The notes under the pieces were generated by a model. The model saw nothing but the letters and a program-made list of their open reading frames with translations. It had not been told where the DNA came from and did not search any database. Positions 18,594 through 27,626 of a stretch of 64,000 nt of DNA are shown here, piece after piece. Both the position numbers and the translations under genes were made by a program. Position 1 is the first letter of the stretch, and every line of letters starts with the position of its first letter. This DNA is from Bacillus sp. SORGH_AS_0510 (GTDB lineage: Bacteria; Bacillota; Bacilli; Bacillales; Cytobacillaceae): contig NZ_JAUTAU010000001.1 in NCBI RefSeq assembly GCF_030818775.1, positions 4,600,001-4,664,000 of the forward strand, written 5' to 3'.

Positions 18594-19766
18594 TTACACA
18601 CTTCTTAATGCATCTATCGGGTTCAGCTTTGATGCTTTTCTTGCTGGCGCAATGCCAAAAATAATACCGATGCCTGCAGAGAAGCCTAGTGCCAACAATA
18701 CGGTATAGGTTGATAGCGCGAAGCTTGCGCCAATTAGTGTGCATACTCCCAAGGCAATTAACACGCCTAGCAAGAAGCCTATGGCTCCGCCAAAGAGTGA
18801 CAAGAATACCGCTTCTAGTAAAAACTGCTGTTGAATCCGTTTTGGTTCTGCACCGAGGGCCTTCCTTAATCCAATTTCTGTGGTTCTTTCAGTTACAGAC
18901 ACCAGCATCATGTTCATGATTCCAATTCCACCCACGACCAGCGAAATGGATGCGATTCCTCCAAGCATAAGAGATAGCATTGTAGTGATCTTATTAAACG
19001 ATGCCAACATATCCTGCATATTCATCACGGTAAAACTATTATCCTTGTAATTGAACGCCTGTTTTAAGACTGCTTCAATATCTTCCGTTATTTTTTCAGA
19101 ATGATTGGAGTTACCCATATATACGTCCACACTAGAAATATATCCTGTTTCAAGAATGCTCATTGAGGTGGTGTAAGGTATGATGACTGCATCGTTATTC
19201 GAGGAATCTGAAAAGCTATTAGATTTCTGAAGGGTTCCGATGACCGTGTAAGTGACACCAGAAATTAGCAGCTTTTTACCCACGGGGTCTTCTCCCCAAA
19301 ATAAATCGTTTGCTATATTGGCGCCAATAAGGCAAACGTTATTTTTATTTTCGATATCAAGAATCGTTAGTCCTCTTCCCGTTTCAACCAAGTCTTTATT
19401 CTTTGAAAAATACACATCATTCTTACCCTGAACTGAGACATCTGTTTTTTCATTACCGTTATATACAACCGTAGTACTTCCTGAAAGAGTAGGAGAAACG
19501 CCAGCGACATCCTCGATTTCCGCAAGCTTTTGAATGTCACTGTCAATTAACCCCTGCTTTAAGGGTGTCCCCATTGCTTGAACCGTTATTTTATCTGCAC
19601 CAAAGGAGGAAAACTCACTTGTCATTCCATTCATCGCACCTTTAACTATAGTGATCAATGCAATAATGGATGCGACACCAATCACAATTCCCAACATGGT
19701 AAGGAAGGAGCGCATTTTGTTATGGATGAGATTCATCCATGACATCTTAAGATTCTCCTTAAACAT
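18594..19766 (-). CDS. ABC transporter permease, MacB/YknZ type
   Basis: 390 residues. It has an N-terminal helix (MRSFLTMLGIVIGVASIIALITIV), a large extracellular MacB-type periplasmic core domain (about 50-270) and three C-terminal helices of the FtsX domain (SLMLGGIASISLVVGGIGIMNMMLVSVTERTTEIGLRKALGA is the hallmark region). These mechanotransmission transporters expel peptides or toxins with an adaptor and an ATPase. The start overlaps the end of the ATPase gene by 8 bp. The set resembles B. subtilis YknXYZ, which protects against the SdpC toxin. Confidence 0.9.
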   Translation of the reverse strand: MFKENLKMSWMNLIHNKMRSFLTMLGIVIGVASIIALITIVKGAMNGMTSEFSSFGADKITVQAMGTPLKQGLIDSDIQKLAEIEDVAGVSPTLSGSTTVVYNGNEKTDVSVQGKNDVYFSKNKDLVETGRGLTILDIENKNNVCLIGANIANDLFWGEDPVGKKLLISGVTYTVIGTLQKSNSFSDSSNNDAVIIPYTTSMSILETGYISSVDVYMGNSNHSEKITEDIEAVLKQAFNYKDNSFTVMNMQDMLASFNKITTMLSLMLGGIASISLVVGGIGIMNMMLVSVTERTTEIGLRKALGAEPKRIQQQFLLEAVFLSLFGGAIGFLLGVLIALGVCTLIGASFALSTYTVLLALGFSAGIGIIFGIAPARKASKLNPIDALRSV

Positions 19767-20448
19767 ATACAGGCTCCTCTCTCAGTTTGCCGTCTAAAAT
19801 GTGAACAATCCTGCTAGCATTTTTGGCAATCTCGATATCATGTGTAATCATTATGATGGTTTTTCCTTCTTGATGAAGCTCATGAAAAAGCTCCATAATT
19901 TGCTGACCCGTTTTTTGATCCAGCGCTCCAGTTGGTTCATCTGCCAATAATATAGTGGGTTCCGTTACCATCGCTCTTGCAATAGCCACCCTCTGCTGTT
20001 GTCCTCCAGAGAGCTGATTCGGCCGGTTTTGTAATTTTTCACCGAGCCCCACTCTAATGAGCATTTCACTGGCCCTCCGTCTTCTTTCCTTTTCAGCCAC
20101 CCCCGCATATATAAGAGGCAGCTCCACATTTTGAATGGCACTCAGTCTAGGAAGAAGTTGAAATTGTTGAAACACAAATCCAACCTCCTTGTTACGAATC
20201 GCTGCCAACTCAGATTCACCTAGCTCATCAACCTTTTGATTCGATAAAAAATAATCTCCGTTTGTCGGTGAATCGAGACAACCGATCAAGTTCATCAGTG
20301 TGGACTTTCCTGAACCTGAAGGTCCTAAAATCGCGACAAAATCCCCTCTATTTACTGTTAGATTAATATTATTTAAAACGACTTGTTCTTCCTCACCCAT
20401 TACATAGGTTTTGATTATTCCATTCATGTTAAGAATTTGCTCACTCAT
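19759..20448 (-). CDS. ABC transporter ATP-binding protein, LolD/MacB/YknY type
   Basis: 229 residues. Walker A GPSGSGKST, Q-loop FVFQQFQLLPRLSA, signature LSGGQQQR, Walker B ILLADEPTGALD and H-loop IMITHD are all present. This is the cytosolic motor of a MacB-type efflux system. It lies 2 bp after the adaptor gene and overlaps the permease gene, so the three are one operon. A single complete nucleotide-binding domain of normal length. Confidence 0.93.
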   Translation of the reverse strand: MSEQILNMNGIIKTYVMGEEEQVVLNNINLTVNRGDFVAILGPSGSGKSTLMNLIGCLDSPTNGDYFLSNQKVDELGESELAAIRNKEVGFVFQQFQLLPRLSAIQNVELPLIYAGVAEKERRRRASEMLIRVGLGEKLQNRPNQLSGGQQQRVAIARAMVTEPTILLADEPTGALDQKTGQQIMELFHELHQEGKTIIMITHDIEIAKNASRIVHILDGKLREEPVYV

Positions 20449-20450
20449 TA

Positions 20451-21323
20451 TTAGTTCCCTCCCTGCATCATGTCTGCATGAGAAACCTCTTTATCAGCAG
20501 TTGAAATGATGACCTCGTCACCAACACTTACTCCATCTTTTATCTCAATCGTCGTTCCGTCGTTCATACCGGGTTGAACATACTTTTTCTTCGTCATTCC
20601 TTTTTCTAATGGAATGACTACGTACGGTTTATTTTTACTATCAAATTGAATGGCTTTCATGGATAAGGTAACTACACCCTTTGCATGTTGCTTTAATATT
20701 TTCGCCTCTGTACTCATTCCGACTTTGATTGCTTCGTCTTTAGCAAGATCAATGGTTGCGGTAAAATAGGAAACCCCATTTTCATTGGTTGCTTCTTTTG
20801 AAATGGTAGAAACTGTTCCTTTTATTTCTTTTTCAAGCGCATTGATTGTTACATTGACCTCTTGACCTACTTTTAAATATTTTAGGTCGTATTCATCTAC
20901 CTTTACGTTTGTTTGTAAAACCGAATAGTTAACGATATCGAGCAGTTGGGCCCCAGCCATCACCTGCGTGTTTTTCTCCACATGGATTTTCGAAATCTCC
21001 CCGTCTAATGTAGCCTTTATTTTGTCTCCCTGTTTCGTTATCACCAATACGTCTCCATTTTTTATTTGGTCGCCAACTTTAACTTTAATTTCTTTAATTT
21101 GAATGGCCTCTTCACTCGTAATTGTCTTCCTGTTTTTTGCTTCTACTGCTCCGGAAAAGCTGTAATAGGTAGTAATGTCACCCGTTTGTGCTTTTTCTTT
21201 TTCAACGTTGCCTAATCCCTTCGGCGTAAAAAACACCGCTGAAATCATTGAGGCAACAATGATCCCTACAATCGACCAAATCACGATCTTTTTCTTGCTC
21301 TTCTTTTTTTGCTTTGTATTCAT
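20451..21323 (-). CDS. efflux adaptor (HlyD/MFP family, YknX-like)
   Basis: 290 residues. A basic N terminus (MNTKQKKKSKKK) and one membrane helix (IVIWSIVGIIVASMISAVFF) anchor it in the membrane. The extracellular part has the lipoyl half-motifs (IKEIKVKVGDQIKNGDVLV, and ISKIHVEKNTQVMAGAQLL) and beta-barrel domains, with little coiled coil between them. It should link the MacB-type permease to its substrate. ATG is preceded by GGAGG. First gene of the operon, about 70 nt after promoter B. Confidence 0.9.
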   Translation of the reverse strand: MNTKQKKKSKKKIVIWSIVGIIVASMISAVFFTPKGLGNVEKEKAQTGDITTYYSFSGAVEAKNRKTITSEEAIQIKEIKVKVGDQIKNGDVLVITKQGDKIKATLDGEISKIHVEKNTQVMAGAQLLDIVNYSVLQTNVKVDEYDLKYLKVGQEVNVTINALEKEIKGTVSTISKEATNENGVSYFTATIDLAKDEAIKVGMSTEAKILKQHAKGVVTLSMKAIQFDSKNKPYVVIPLEKGMTKKKYVQPGMNDGTTIEIKDGVSVGDEVIISTADKEVSHADMMQGGN

Positions 21324-21399
21324 TTTTCCAACCTCCGATTGTATTATTGTCCTTATTCCGTAATCCGACTAAGTTTTTTAACATTTATTGGATGATTAC

Positions 21400-21485
21400 A
21401 TTGTACGGAGTTTCCAATCCTTCAAAACCGCAGACTTTAGGAGACCCCACGCAGAATTTTGTGGTAACACCGCATGTCTTTCGCA
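21400..21485 (-). promoter_or_regulatory. TGCG-repeat promoter B (efflux operon)
   Basis: TGCG on the minus strand at 21429-21432, 21450-21453, 21471-21474 and 21482-21485, spaced 21, 21 and 11 bp, that is, two, two and one helical turns. The proximal copy is 23 bp from -10 TACAAT (21400-21405). No consensus -35. Same layout as promoters A, C and D. Confidence 0.72.
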
Positions 21486-21516
21486 ATATTCGGAATTACT
21501 CCAGAAATGCGCAAAA

Positions 21517-21543
21517 AAACCTTAACTCGACAGGTTAAGGTTT
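21517..21543 (-). terminator. terminator of the small membrane protein operon
   Basis: AAACCTTAAC (21517-21526) pairs with GTTAAGGTTT (21534-21543), with an A/T-rich tail on both sides. It ends the operon transcribed from 22451. Confidence 0.82.
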
Positions 21544-22035
21544 TTACATATGGATTGTATTTTTCTTCTGAACTTGTTGGGACCATAACACGGCGCCACC
21601 AACAATGATTACGGCAACTAGCAGGATAATTAAATACCGCGGTAAGAACAATACCGCTATCGCAAACCAACCAAACAGAAGCAAGAGCGGGCTGGTTGCT
21701 CTAAGTAACATATAAGAAAATCTCGACCAGCCAGATCGAATAAACGGTGTGGCTTCCAATAATAAAATGGTTGGGTTCATAATGATTCCATAAATAAGCG
21801 GGATCGCTATATAATTTGGAAAATCCATACCCATACATTTGCCAATGAGATAGATTAATCCAGCGCTCAATGCCTGCATGAAATAATCAATGTGCGCAGA
21901 TTTTAGTTTCTTGGGGTTGGTAAACGTTTTTCTCAATAAAGGATTCTTTTGATAATGAACAGCTGCTAGCGGCAGCGACAGTACCAGCCCGATCATAAAG
22001 GAGAATAAACCCCATTGCAGAATAACAACATTCAT
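21544..22035 (-). CDS. small multi-pass membrane protein, function unknown
   Basis: 163 residues with four or five hydrophobic segments (WGLFSFMIGLVLSLPLAAV, YFMQALSAGLIYLIG, IPLIYGIIMNPTILLLE, PLLLLFGWFAIAVLFL, IILLVAVIIVGGAVLW) and a basic loop (FTNPKKLKSAHIDYF). I do not recognise the family with confidence. It is the second gene after the 129-residue membrane protein (26-bp gap), and both should be driven by promoter C, so it belongs to the putative regulon. Confidence 0.75.
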   Translation of the reverse strand: MNVVILQWGLFSFMIGLVLSLPLAAVHYQKNPLLRKTFTNPKKLKSAHIDYFMQALSAGLIYLIGKCMGMDFPNYIAIPLIYGIIMNPTILLLEATPFIRSGWSRFSYMLLRATSPLLLLFGWFAIAVLFLPRYLIILLVAVIIVGGAVLWSQQVQKKNTIHM

Positions 22036-22061
22036 TTTGTTTCATCCTTTCAATTATTGTT

Positions 22062-22451
22062 TTAATAAAACCTCATGATGAAAAAAGCCACAATAAAATC
22101 AAACACAGCACACAATGGTGGAAACCACCTTACAACACTCGTTTTTATCAATTTAGGATGGTGTAGCATATCCCATATTCCGTGAAGAATGAAGCCTACC
22201 CCAACCCAAATAGGAGAGTACAGCAAGCCCAATAAGGCAAAATTAAAAAGCACCAACGACACTGCAAATTCAACAGATATCCATTTTATGCGTGAATCTG
22301 ACAGTGCAGCTCCTGCATAAACGCACGCTGTATAAGCAAGAAAAAGAGTAAATAATTGATACGATACCGGCATTGTAAATGTGTAAAACAATCTAATAGT
22401 TAGCAATGCTAATAGCACACCTGTAACTATATTTCTTAAATTTGAATTCAT
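22062..22451 (-). CDS. small membrane protein, DUF6010-like
   Basis: 129 residues with four hydrophobic segments. The motif GVGFILHGIWDMLHHP near residue 90 is what I recall of DUF6010-type proteins; assignment is tentative and the function is unknown. ATG at 22451 (MNSNLRN) is chosen because AAAGGAGG precedes it; the longer frame to 22532 is ruled out because it would start upstream of the -10 at 22482-22487. First gene of the operon. Confidence 0.75.
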   Translation of the reverse strand: MNSNLRNIVTGVLLALLTIRLFYTFTMPVSYQLFTLFLAYTACVYAGAALSDSRIKWISVEFAVSLVLFNFALLGLLYSPIWVGVGFILHGIWDMLHHPKLIKTSVVRWFPPLCAVFDFIVAFFIMRFY

Positions 22452-22481
22452 TACCAAAACCTCCTTTGCTAATATGTAACC

Positions 22482-22535
22482 ATCATATTCCAGGAAAGGT
22501 CTTCCTTTCGCGCAAACAATGAAGTCAAACACGCA
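22482..22535 (-). promoter_or_regulatory. TGCG-repeat promoter C (small membrane protein operon)
   Basis: Minus strand: TGCG (22532-22535), TGCG (22511-22514) 21 bp apart, then 23 bp to -10 TATGAT (22482-22487). A degenerate third copy (TTCG) lies another 21 bp out at 22553-22556. The -35 position (CGAAAG) is not consensus. Leader to the ATG about 25 nt. Confidence 0.68.
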
Positions 22536-22581
22536 AAAAATTGAGGGTCCCCCGAACTACGCCTCCTTTTTTGCACAAAAA

Positions 22582-22602
22582 AGCCAGGCATTTAGCCTGG
22601 CT
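22582..22602 (-). terminator. hairpin terminator with no obvious gene of its own
   Basis: AGCCAGGC (22582-22589), loop, GCCTGGCT (22595-22602), followed on the minus strand by TTTTTT. The nearest upstream gene already has a terminator at 22862-22888, so this one might end a short unannotated transcript, or act as a back-up. Confidence 0.7.
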
Positions 22603-22679
22603 CTGGTATTTCCCTTTCGAATTATGTGTTAATTACCTCTTGAAGTACCTTTAAAATTACCATTTTTATATGATTCCCT

Positions 22680-22775
22680 TTTTACTCGTCACTTTCGATG
22701 TTTTACTTGTCTAAAGTATGATTTATTCGTCTATTTTCTATTTTACTCGTCAAAAAACCCATTTTACTTGCCAAC
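22680..22775. repeat. short tandem repeat, about 20-21 bp period
   Basis: Five diverged copies of TTTTACTCGTC (also TTACTTGTC, TTATTCGTC, TTACTTGCC) at about 20-21 bp steps. The 22610-22860 gap holds this, plus a CACCACA/TGTGGTG hairpin near 22808-22835, and no gene I can support. Confidence 0.65.
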
Positions 22776-22861
22776 TACTACACTACACCCACGCCTCAAT
22801 AAAACAACACCACAATTATCAAAGAATGTGGTGCAACAGAATTATATACTTTCTTATCTTT

Positions 22862-22888
22862 TAAAAAAATAGCCGGTAGTCACCGGCT
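22862..22888 (-). terminator. terminator of the kinase/regulator operon
   Basis: AGCCGGT (22871-22877) and ACCGGCT (22882-22888), with loop AGTC, followed by TATTTTTTT on the minus strand. Confidence 0.85.
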
Positions 22889-22900
22889 TCCTTCGTCAAA

Positions 22901-23548
22901 TTAATATAAATCTTCATTTGGTAAAATACCTAAAGCTTTAGACTTTTTAATGGCTTCCACCCGGGAATTCACATTTAGTTTTTGAAATAGTTCTGTCAAA
23001 CTGTATTCTAATGATCGCTGACTAATTAATAGTGTTTTAGATATCTCTTTGTTACTATGTCCCTTTGCCAATTCGCGGAGTAGTGTTTCTTCCTTTTTAC
23101 CTATCGTGGTCTTTTCATTTGTCTTATCCCCTTGAACCACAATCTCCTGACGTCTAAGCTGTTTTAATAGATGCATAGGAACGATGGCTTCCTTCCTTGC
23201 TGCACTGCGAATGGACTGAACCAATTGCTCCCGTGTTGATGTTTTCGCAACAAAACCGGATACCCCTGAATCCATCAGCAAATTAAAATGCGGGGCAATA
23301 TCAAATCCGGAATAGATTAATATCACGGCATCGGGAACATCCTCGAGCACTTTCCGTGTTAAATCAGCCCCATTGATATTAGGCATATACAAGTCAAAAA
23401 GAATCACATCAAATGTCTTCAAACGAACTAAGTCTGGGACACAATACACGTCCGTTTCAATGGTAACATTCATATCCGGCTCTGCCTCTATCAACATTTT
23501 TGTCCCTTCGACGACTGACCGATGATCATCAACCAACAATATTTCCAT
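22901..23548 (-). CDS. NarL/LuxR-family response regulator
   Basis: 215 residues. Receiver domain with acidic VDDH at the N terminus, phospho-acceptor D in VILFDLYMPNI (near residue 55) and K in FVAKTSTR. The C-terminal LuxR helix-turn-helix is LRELAKGHSNKEISKTLLISQRSLEYSLTELFQKLNV. ATG at 23548 follows AAAGGTG, inside the end of the kinase gene (20-bp overlap), so the pair is co-translated. I infer that it binds the TGCG repeats at promoters A to D, including its own operon. Confidence 0.9.
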   Translation of the reverse strand: MEILLVDDHRSVVEGTKMLIEAEPDMNVTIETDVYCVPDLVRLKTFDVILFDLYMPNINGADLTRKVLEDVPDAVILIYSGFDIAPHFNLLMDSGVSGFVAKTSTREQLVQSIRSAARKEAIVPMHLLKQLRRQEIVVQGDKTNEKTTIGKKEETLLRELAKGHSNKEISKTLLISQRSLEYSLTELFQKLNVNSRVEAIKKSKALGILPNEDLY

Positions 23549-25751
23549 AGTAATCACCTTTTTGCTTTGTTGTAGTTGGCAGGGTAATATTCACGTGAAA
23601 ACCTTGCCCTGTTGCGGAATGTACACTTATCTCTCCATCTAAACTAAGAACTCTGTTTTCAATACCGGCAATACCCATATGTTTAAAGGAGCCTTCCATT
23701 CCAGATAAATCTACTCCAACCCCATTATCATCATAAGAAAAATAAACCTTTTCCTGATTACTTGCCAGCTTCATGGTAACTTTCGATGCCTTTGAGTGTT
23801 TCGTTGCATTATTTAATAGTTCTTGAACAATTCGATATATCCCTAAAATTTGGTCTTCATGAAGAGAGGTTTGCATGCTTACAGAATCAAATTCTATCTC
23901 ATAATTGGAAAACATCCGTGCATATGAAAAGAGGCTCTTTAATGATTCTACTAATCCCATTTTCAGAAGAAATGGGGGTCGTAACTCATTACAGGTAATG
24001 CGAATTTGATGAATTGCATCCAATAAACCCTCCTCAATTTGCACCAATTCTTCTTTAATCTCCTTGTTTAATAAAGAAGTTGAACGAAGGGATTCAAGCT
24101 TGCGATACCAGATAATGAGATCTTGCAAAACGGTGTCATGCAAGTCACTCGACAGGGACGCTCTTTCTTTTTCTGACAGTCTAAATAAAAGTCGTAACAT
24201 CCATTTAGGCGTTTCATTATAAGTAGCCAAATCCTCCATGCGTTTCATTAGGTCTTCAATGAATTGAAGATTATCATAGAGAATCGTAACATAGTGAACA
24301 GCTGTTTCGAGCCACTCCTCTTCCATTTTAAGCAAGACTTCCTTGAAGCGAATCCTTAGGTATATGAGCTGTTCTTTCTCACCAATTTTAATCCACTTCT
24401 CATGCAAATCTCCGTCATACGGTTCTTGACCTCTTGGTATTTCTTCAATGGAAGCATCCGTCACGGGTAAGACACTCTGTACCTCATCGATAAGCCGACT
24501 TTCTAAGTCTGATACCTTCATAACATTGGCAAGGTCATTAGAAAAACGATTAATACTTTGCTGGAGCGTTTTGTATCTTTCTTCGCTTAAGATGAGTTCC
24601 CGCTCCTCCTGTTTCCGTTCCGTAATATCCTTAACGATTCCATGGACACCATTTAGTTCTCCAAAAAGAAAGATAGGCACAAAGGTAATGTGGACAATTC
24701 GTTCACCAATAGTAGACCGAACAATTCGGCATTCCACATCTCCTGGCTCTCTCCTTTGGATCACGTCAGAAAGAACTTGAAACACTGGTAAATGATCTTC
24801 ATCATGAATTAACCCGATAAAACAACGATCTGGCAGCTGTTCCATTTGAATACCAGTTATTTTTTCAAAAGCCTGGTTGGCATTTACAAAATTCGCTTGT
24901 AAATCGATTGAAAATACCCCATCTAAATTGTTCTCAAATAAGGACTTATACCTTTGCTCGCTTTCTTCAATCACAAGCTCCGACCGTTTTTTCTCCGTGA
25001 TGTCTAAAATTATGCTATCAAGTCGTTCTACTGCTCCTGTCTTATCGAGGTAGGGTTGGACGATTAACTGACCCCATTTTGTTTCTTTTTCCATATGGAT
25101 AAAACGAATGAGTTTGTTCACGGGTAATCCCTTGTCTAACGTTTCTTTTGCTTCCCCCATGAGCATACGATTATCATCAGGGTGAATGTGGTCATGCATA
25201 CGAATCGGTCTATTCATGAGTTCATGCCTGGGAATACCTGATATTTTTTCAATACTTTCAGAACAAAAGGTTAAATAGCTAAAATCCTTATCTGTTGACC
25301 AAACTGCTGCATTCACGCTTTCGAGGATATTTTCCAGGAGCTGCTCTGCCATTTTCCGCTCGGTTACATCTCTTACGACAGCTACCACATACTTTACATT
25401 CCCAAAACTATCTAGTACGGGTTTGACTTTTGTTTCAGCATACAGGGTAGACCCCTGGGAATGGATCACGCGATATTCCAATGTGACTTGCATCTTCGTT
25501 TGAACCACCTGAAGATGTTTGGACCGAACATAGTCTCTGTCTTCTGGATGAATGATATTAAATGCATCCATCCCCTCGTATTGGTCAATGGTGTAACCTA
25601 CTAACGATTCTATGGATGGCGAAACATATCGGACAATTGATTTATTATCAACCATGACGATCGCATCTGTCATGTTATCGGCGATAATTTTGTACTTTAC
25701 ACCCTCACTTAGAACATCATCACTGCTATTGTAATTCTGACCTTTATCCAC
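23529..25751 (-). CDS. PAS-domain sensor histidine kinase (HisKA_3/DegS class)
   Basis: About 740 residues, no membrane helix, so cytosolic. Three PAS domains with PAC tails are recognisable (starting near IADNMTDAIVMVDNKS, ILESVNAAVWSTDKDF and LFENNLDGVFSIDLQ). The phospho-acceptor His is in SSDLHDTVLQDLI, and the ATPase has the NNATKHSKAS and DDNGVGVD boxes. I place the start at GTG 25751 (VDKGQNYN) with AAAGGGG 8 bp upstream; the frame extends to 25829, but the promoter -10 at 25804-25809 rules that out. The signal is unknown. Confidence 0.88.
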   Translation of the reverse strand: MDKGQNYNSSDDVLSEGVKYKIIADNMTDAIVMVDNKSIVRYVSPSIESLVGYTIDQYEGMDAFNIIHPEDRDYVRSKHLQVVQTKMQVTLEYRVIHSQGSTLYAETKVKPVLDSFGNVKYVVAVVRDVTERKMAEQLLENILESVNAAVWSTDKDFSYLTFCSESIEKISGIPRHELMNRPIRMHDHIHPDDNRMLMGEAKETLDKGLPVNKLIRFIHMEKETKWGQLIVQPYLDKTGAVERLDSIILDITEKKRSELVIEESEQRYKSLFENNLDGVFSIDLQANFVNANQAFEKITGIQMEQLPDRCFIGLIHDEDHLPVFQVLSDVIQRREPGDVECRIVRSTIGERIVHITFVPIFLFGELNGVHGIVKDITERKQEERELILSEERYKTLQQSINRFSNDLANVMKVSDLESRLIDEVQSVLPVTDASIEEIPRGQEPYDGDLHEKWIKIGEKEQLIYLRIRFKEVLLKMEEEWLETAVHYVTILYDNLQFIEDLMKRMEDLATYNETPKWMLRLLFRLSEKERASLSSDLHDTVLQDLIIWYRKLESLRSTSLLNKEIKEELVQIEEGLLDAIHQIRITCNELRPPFLLKMGLVESLKSLFSYARMFSNYEIEFDSVSMQTSLHEDQILGIYRIVQELLNNATKHSKASKVTMKLASNQEKVYFSYDDNGVGVDLSGMEGSFKHMGIAGIENRVLSLDGEISVHSATGQGFHVNITLPTTTKQKGDYYGNIVG

Positions 25752-25803
25752 CGGCACTTCCCCTTTCCCAAATACACCTACCAATATCATCCTATTTATC
25801 ATT

Positions 25804-25857
25804 ATTATAATCGAGGATGAATCTATCACACACGCAAAAATATGGGGAAAGTCCGCA
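25804..25857 (-). promoter_or_regulatory. TGCG-repeat promoter D (kinase/regulator operon)
   Basis: Minus strand: TGCG (25854-25857), TGCG (25833-25836) 21 bp apart, then 23 bp to a perfect -10 TATAAT (25804-25809). The -35 position (TGTGTG) is not consensus. It implies autoregulation of the kinase/regulator pair. Confidence 0.72.
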
Positions 25858-25953
25858 ATTTATGTATGGATACCAAGTTTAAAACTCCAATTAATAAAGT
25901 CATTCTTGAAGGGAATACTACTCCTATTTAGTTAAAATGTGGGAGGATTGAAA

Positions 25954-27624
25954 GTGACGAGAGAAAATGCCTTATCCATTTTCGCTTTAGGCGGAATTAA
26001 TGAAATCGGAAAAAACATGTATGTTGTTCAGTACGGAGACGACATTGTGATTATCGACTGCGGTGGAAAGTTTCCTGATGAAAGTCTACTTGGAATTGAT
26101 TTGATTATCCCAGATATTACTTATTTAGAAGAAAACAGGGAGAAAATACGCGCTTTAGTGGTGACCCATGGCCATGAGGATCATATCGGCGGTGTTCCTT
26201 ATTTTTTTAAAAAATTAAACGTCCCTATCTATGCCACCAACTTCACCTTAGGTTTAATCGAATTAAAGTTAGATGAGCACCGATTAATGCGGGATACAAA
26301 ACTCATCCCTGTTAATGCGGATTCAAAACTCGAGTTCGGGCAAGTCCAAGTGTCCTTTTTTAAAGTAAGCCACAGTATTCCTGACTGTCTTGGAATTGTT
26401 TTTCATACACCAGAGGGAAATGTGGTACATACTGGAGACTTCAAATTCGACTTGACTCCTGCCAATAATCAATATGCAGATATTCATAAAATGGCGGAAA
26501 TCGGCCGCCAGGGTGTCTTGGCTCTTATTTCAGAAAGCACCAATGCCGAACGGACTGGGCTTACTCCATCCGAACGAATGGTAGGCAGTCATATGGATGA
26601 AGCTTTCATGAAGGCGGATGGGAAAATAATTGTTTCCACCTTTGCCTCAAATGTGAATCGCGTACAGCAGGTAGTTGATGCAGCCATCAAGACGAATCGG
26701 AAGCTGGCATTGCTTGGCCGGAGTATGGTCAATGTAGTGGATGTTGCGATTGAACGGGGATATTTAACGCTACCAGAAGGAATGTTGATTGAGCCACGTG
26801 AGGTCGACCAGTTATCTCCCGAAAAGGTGGCCATCCTTTGTACAGGAAGTCAAGGGGAACCAATGGCCGCACTTGCCCGACTTTCTAGCGGCAATTACCG
26901 GGATGTCTCTATTTACCCAGGTGATACGGTTGTTTTAGCCGCCTCCCCTATACCAGGGAACGAAAAGGATGTATCTAAAATCATCGACAACCTCTTTCAA
27001 CTTGGAGCGAATGTGATTTATGGATCGGGGAGCACTACAGGCATGCATGTTTCTGGACATGGCTATCAGGAGGACTTGAAGCTGATGCTAACATTAATGC
27101 AGCCTACTTATTTCATTCCCATTCACGGGGAATATCGCATGCTGCACCATCATCGTTTATTAGCCGAATCCATTGGGGTTGAGAAAAACAATACCTTTAT
27201 TATTAAAAATGGCGATGTTGTCGATATTGAAAACGGAGTGGCACGCCAGACACGAAGAGTACCAGCAGGTGATACTTACGTCGACGGCATAAGTGTTGGC
27301 GATGTTGGGGCGATTGTGTTGAGAGACCGGAAGCAGTTATCTGAAGATGGAATGGTCGTTATTGTTCTAACGTTAAGCAAAGCAGAGCGAAAAATCATTT
27401 CAGGTCCAGATACCATTACTCGGGGGTTTGTATTCGTAAAAAACTCAGAAGACCTCATCAAAGAAGTGAACCAGCTTGTTAGAAAGACAGTCAATGATCT
27501 ACAAGAAGAAAATATTCGCCAATGGAATGTGATCAAACAAAATATCAAAAAGGCAGTCGGCCAATACCTTTTCGCACAAACCAAAAGAAAGCCAATGATC
27601 CTGCCTATTATTATTGAAATATAA
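25954..27624 (+). CDS. ribonuclease J family protein
   Basis: 556 residues, a beta-CASP metallo-beta-lactamase ribonuclease. The active-site motif HGHEDHIGG is complete, as are further ligands in VVHTGDFKFD and the C-terminal IPIHGEYRM. RNase J enzymes do 5'-3' exonucleolytic and endonucleolytic RNA decay. Because the metal site is intact, it should be catalytically active, as in RNase J1, but the divergence suggests a paralogue rather than the main rnjA. GTG at 25954 follows GGGAGG at 7 bp; another GTG at 25939 overlaps that site. Confidence 0.88.
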   Translation: MTRENALSIFALGGINEIGKNMYVVQYGDDIVIIDCGGKFPDESLLGIDLIIPDITYLEENREKIRALVVTHGHEDHIGGVPYFFKKLNVPIYATNFTLGLIELKLDEHRLMRDTKLIPVNADSKLEFGQVQVSFFKVSHSIPDCLGIVFHTPEGNVVHTGDFKFDLTPANNQYADIHKMAEIGRQGVLALISESTNAERTGLTPSERMVGSHMDEAFMKADGKIIVSTFASNVNRVQQVVDAAIKTNRKLALLGRSMVNVVDVAIERGYLTLPEGMLIEPREVDQLSPEKVAILCTGSQGEPMAALARLSSGNYRDVSIYPGDTVVLAASPIPGNEKDVSKIIDNLFQLGANVIYGSGSTTGMHVSGHGYQEDLKLMLTLMQPTYFIPIHGEYRMLHHHRLLAESIGVEKNNTFIIKNGDVVDIENGVARQTRRVPAGDTYVDGISVGDVGAIVLRDRKQLSEDGMVVIVLTLSKAERKIISGPDTITRGFVFVKNSEDLIKEVNQLVRKTVNDLQEENIRQWNVIKQNIKKAVGQYLFAQTKRKPMILPIIIEI

Positions 27625-27626
27625 AA

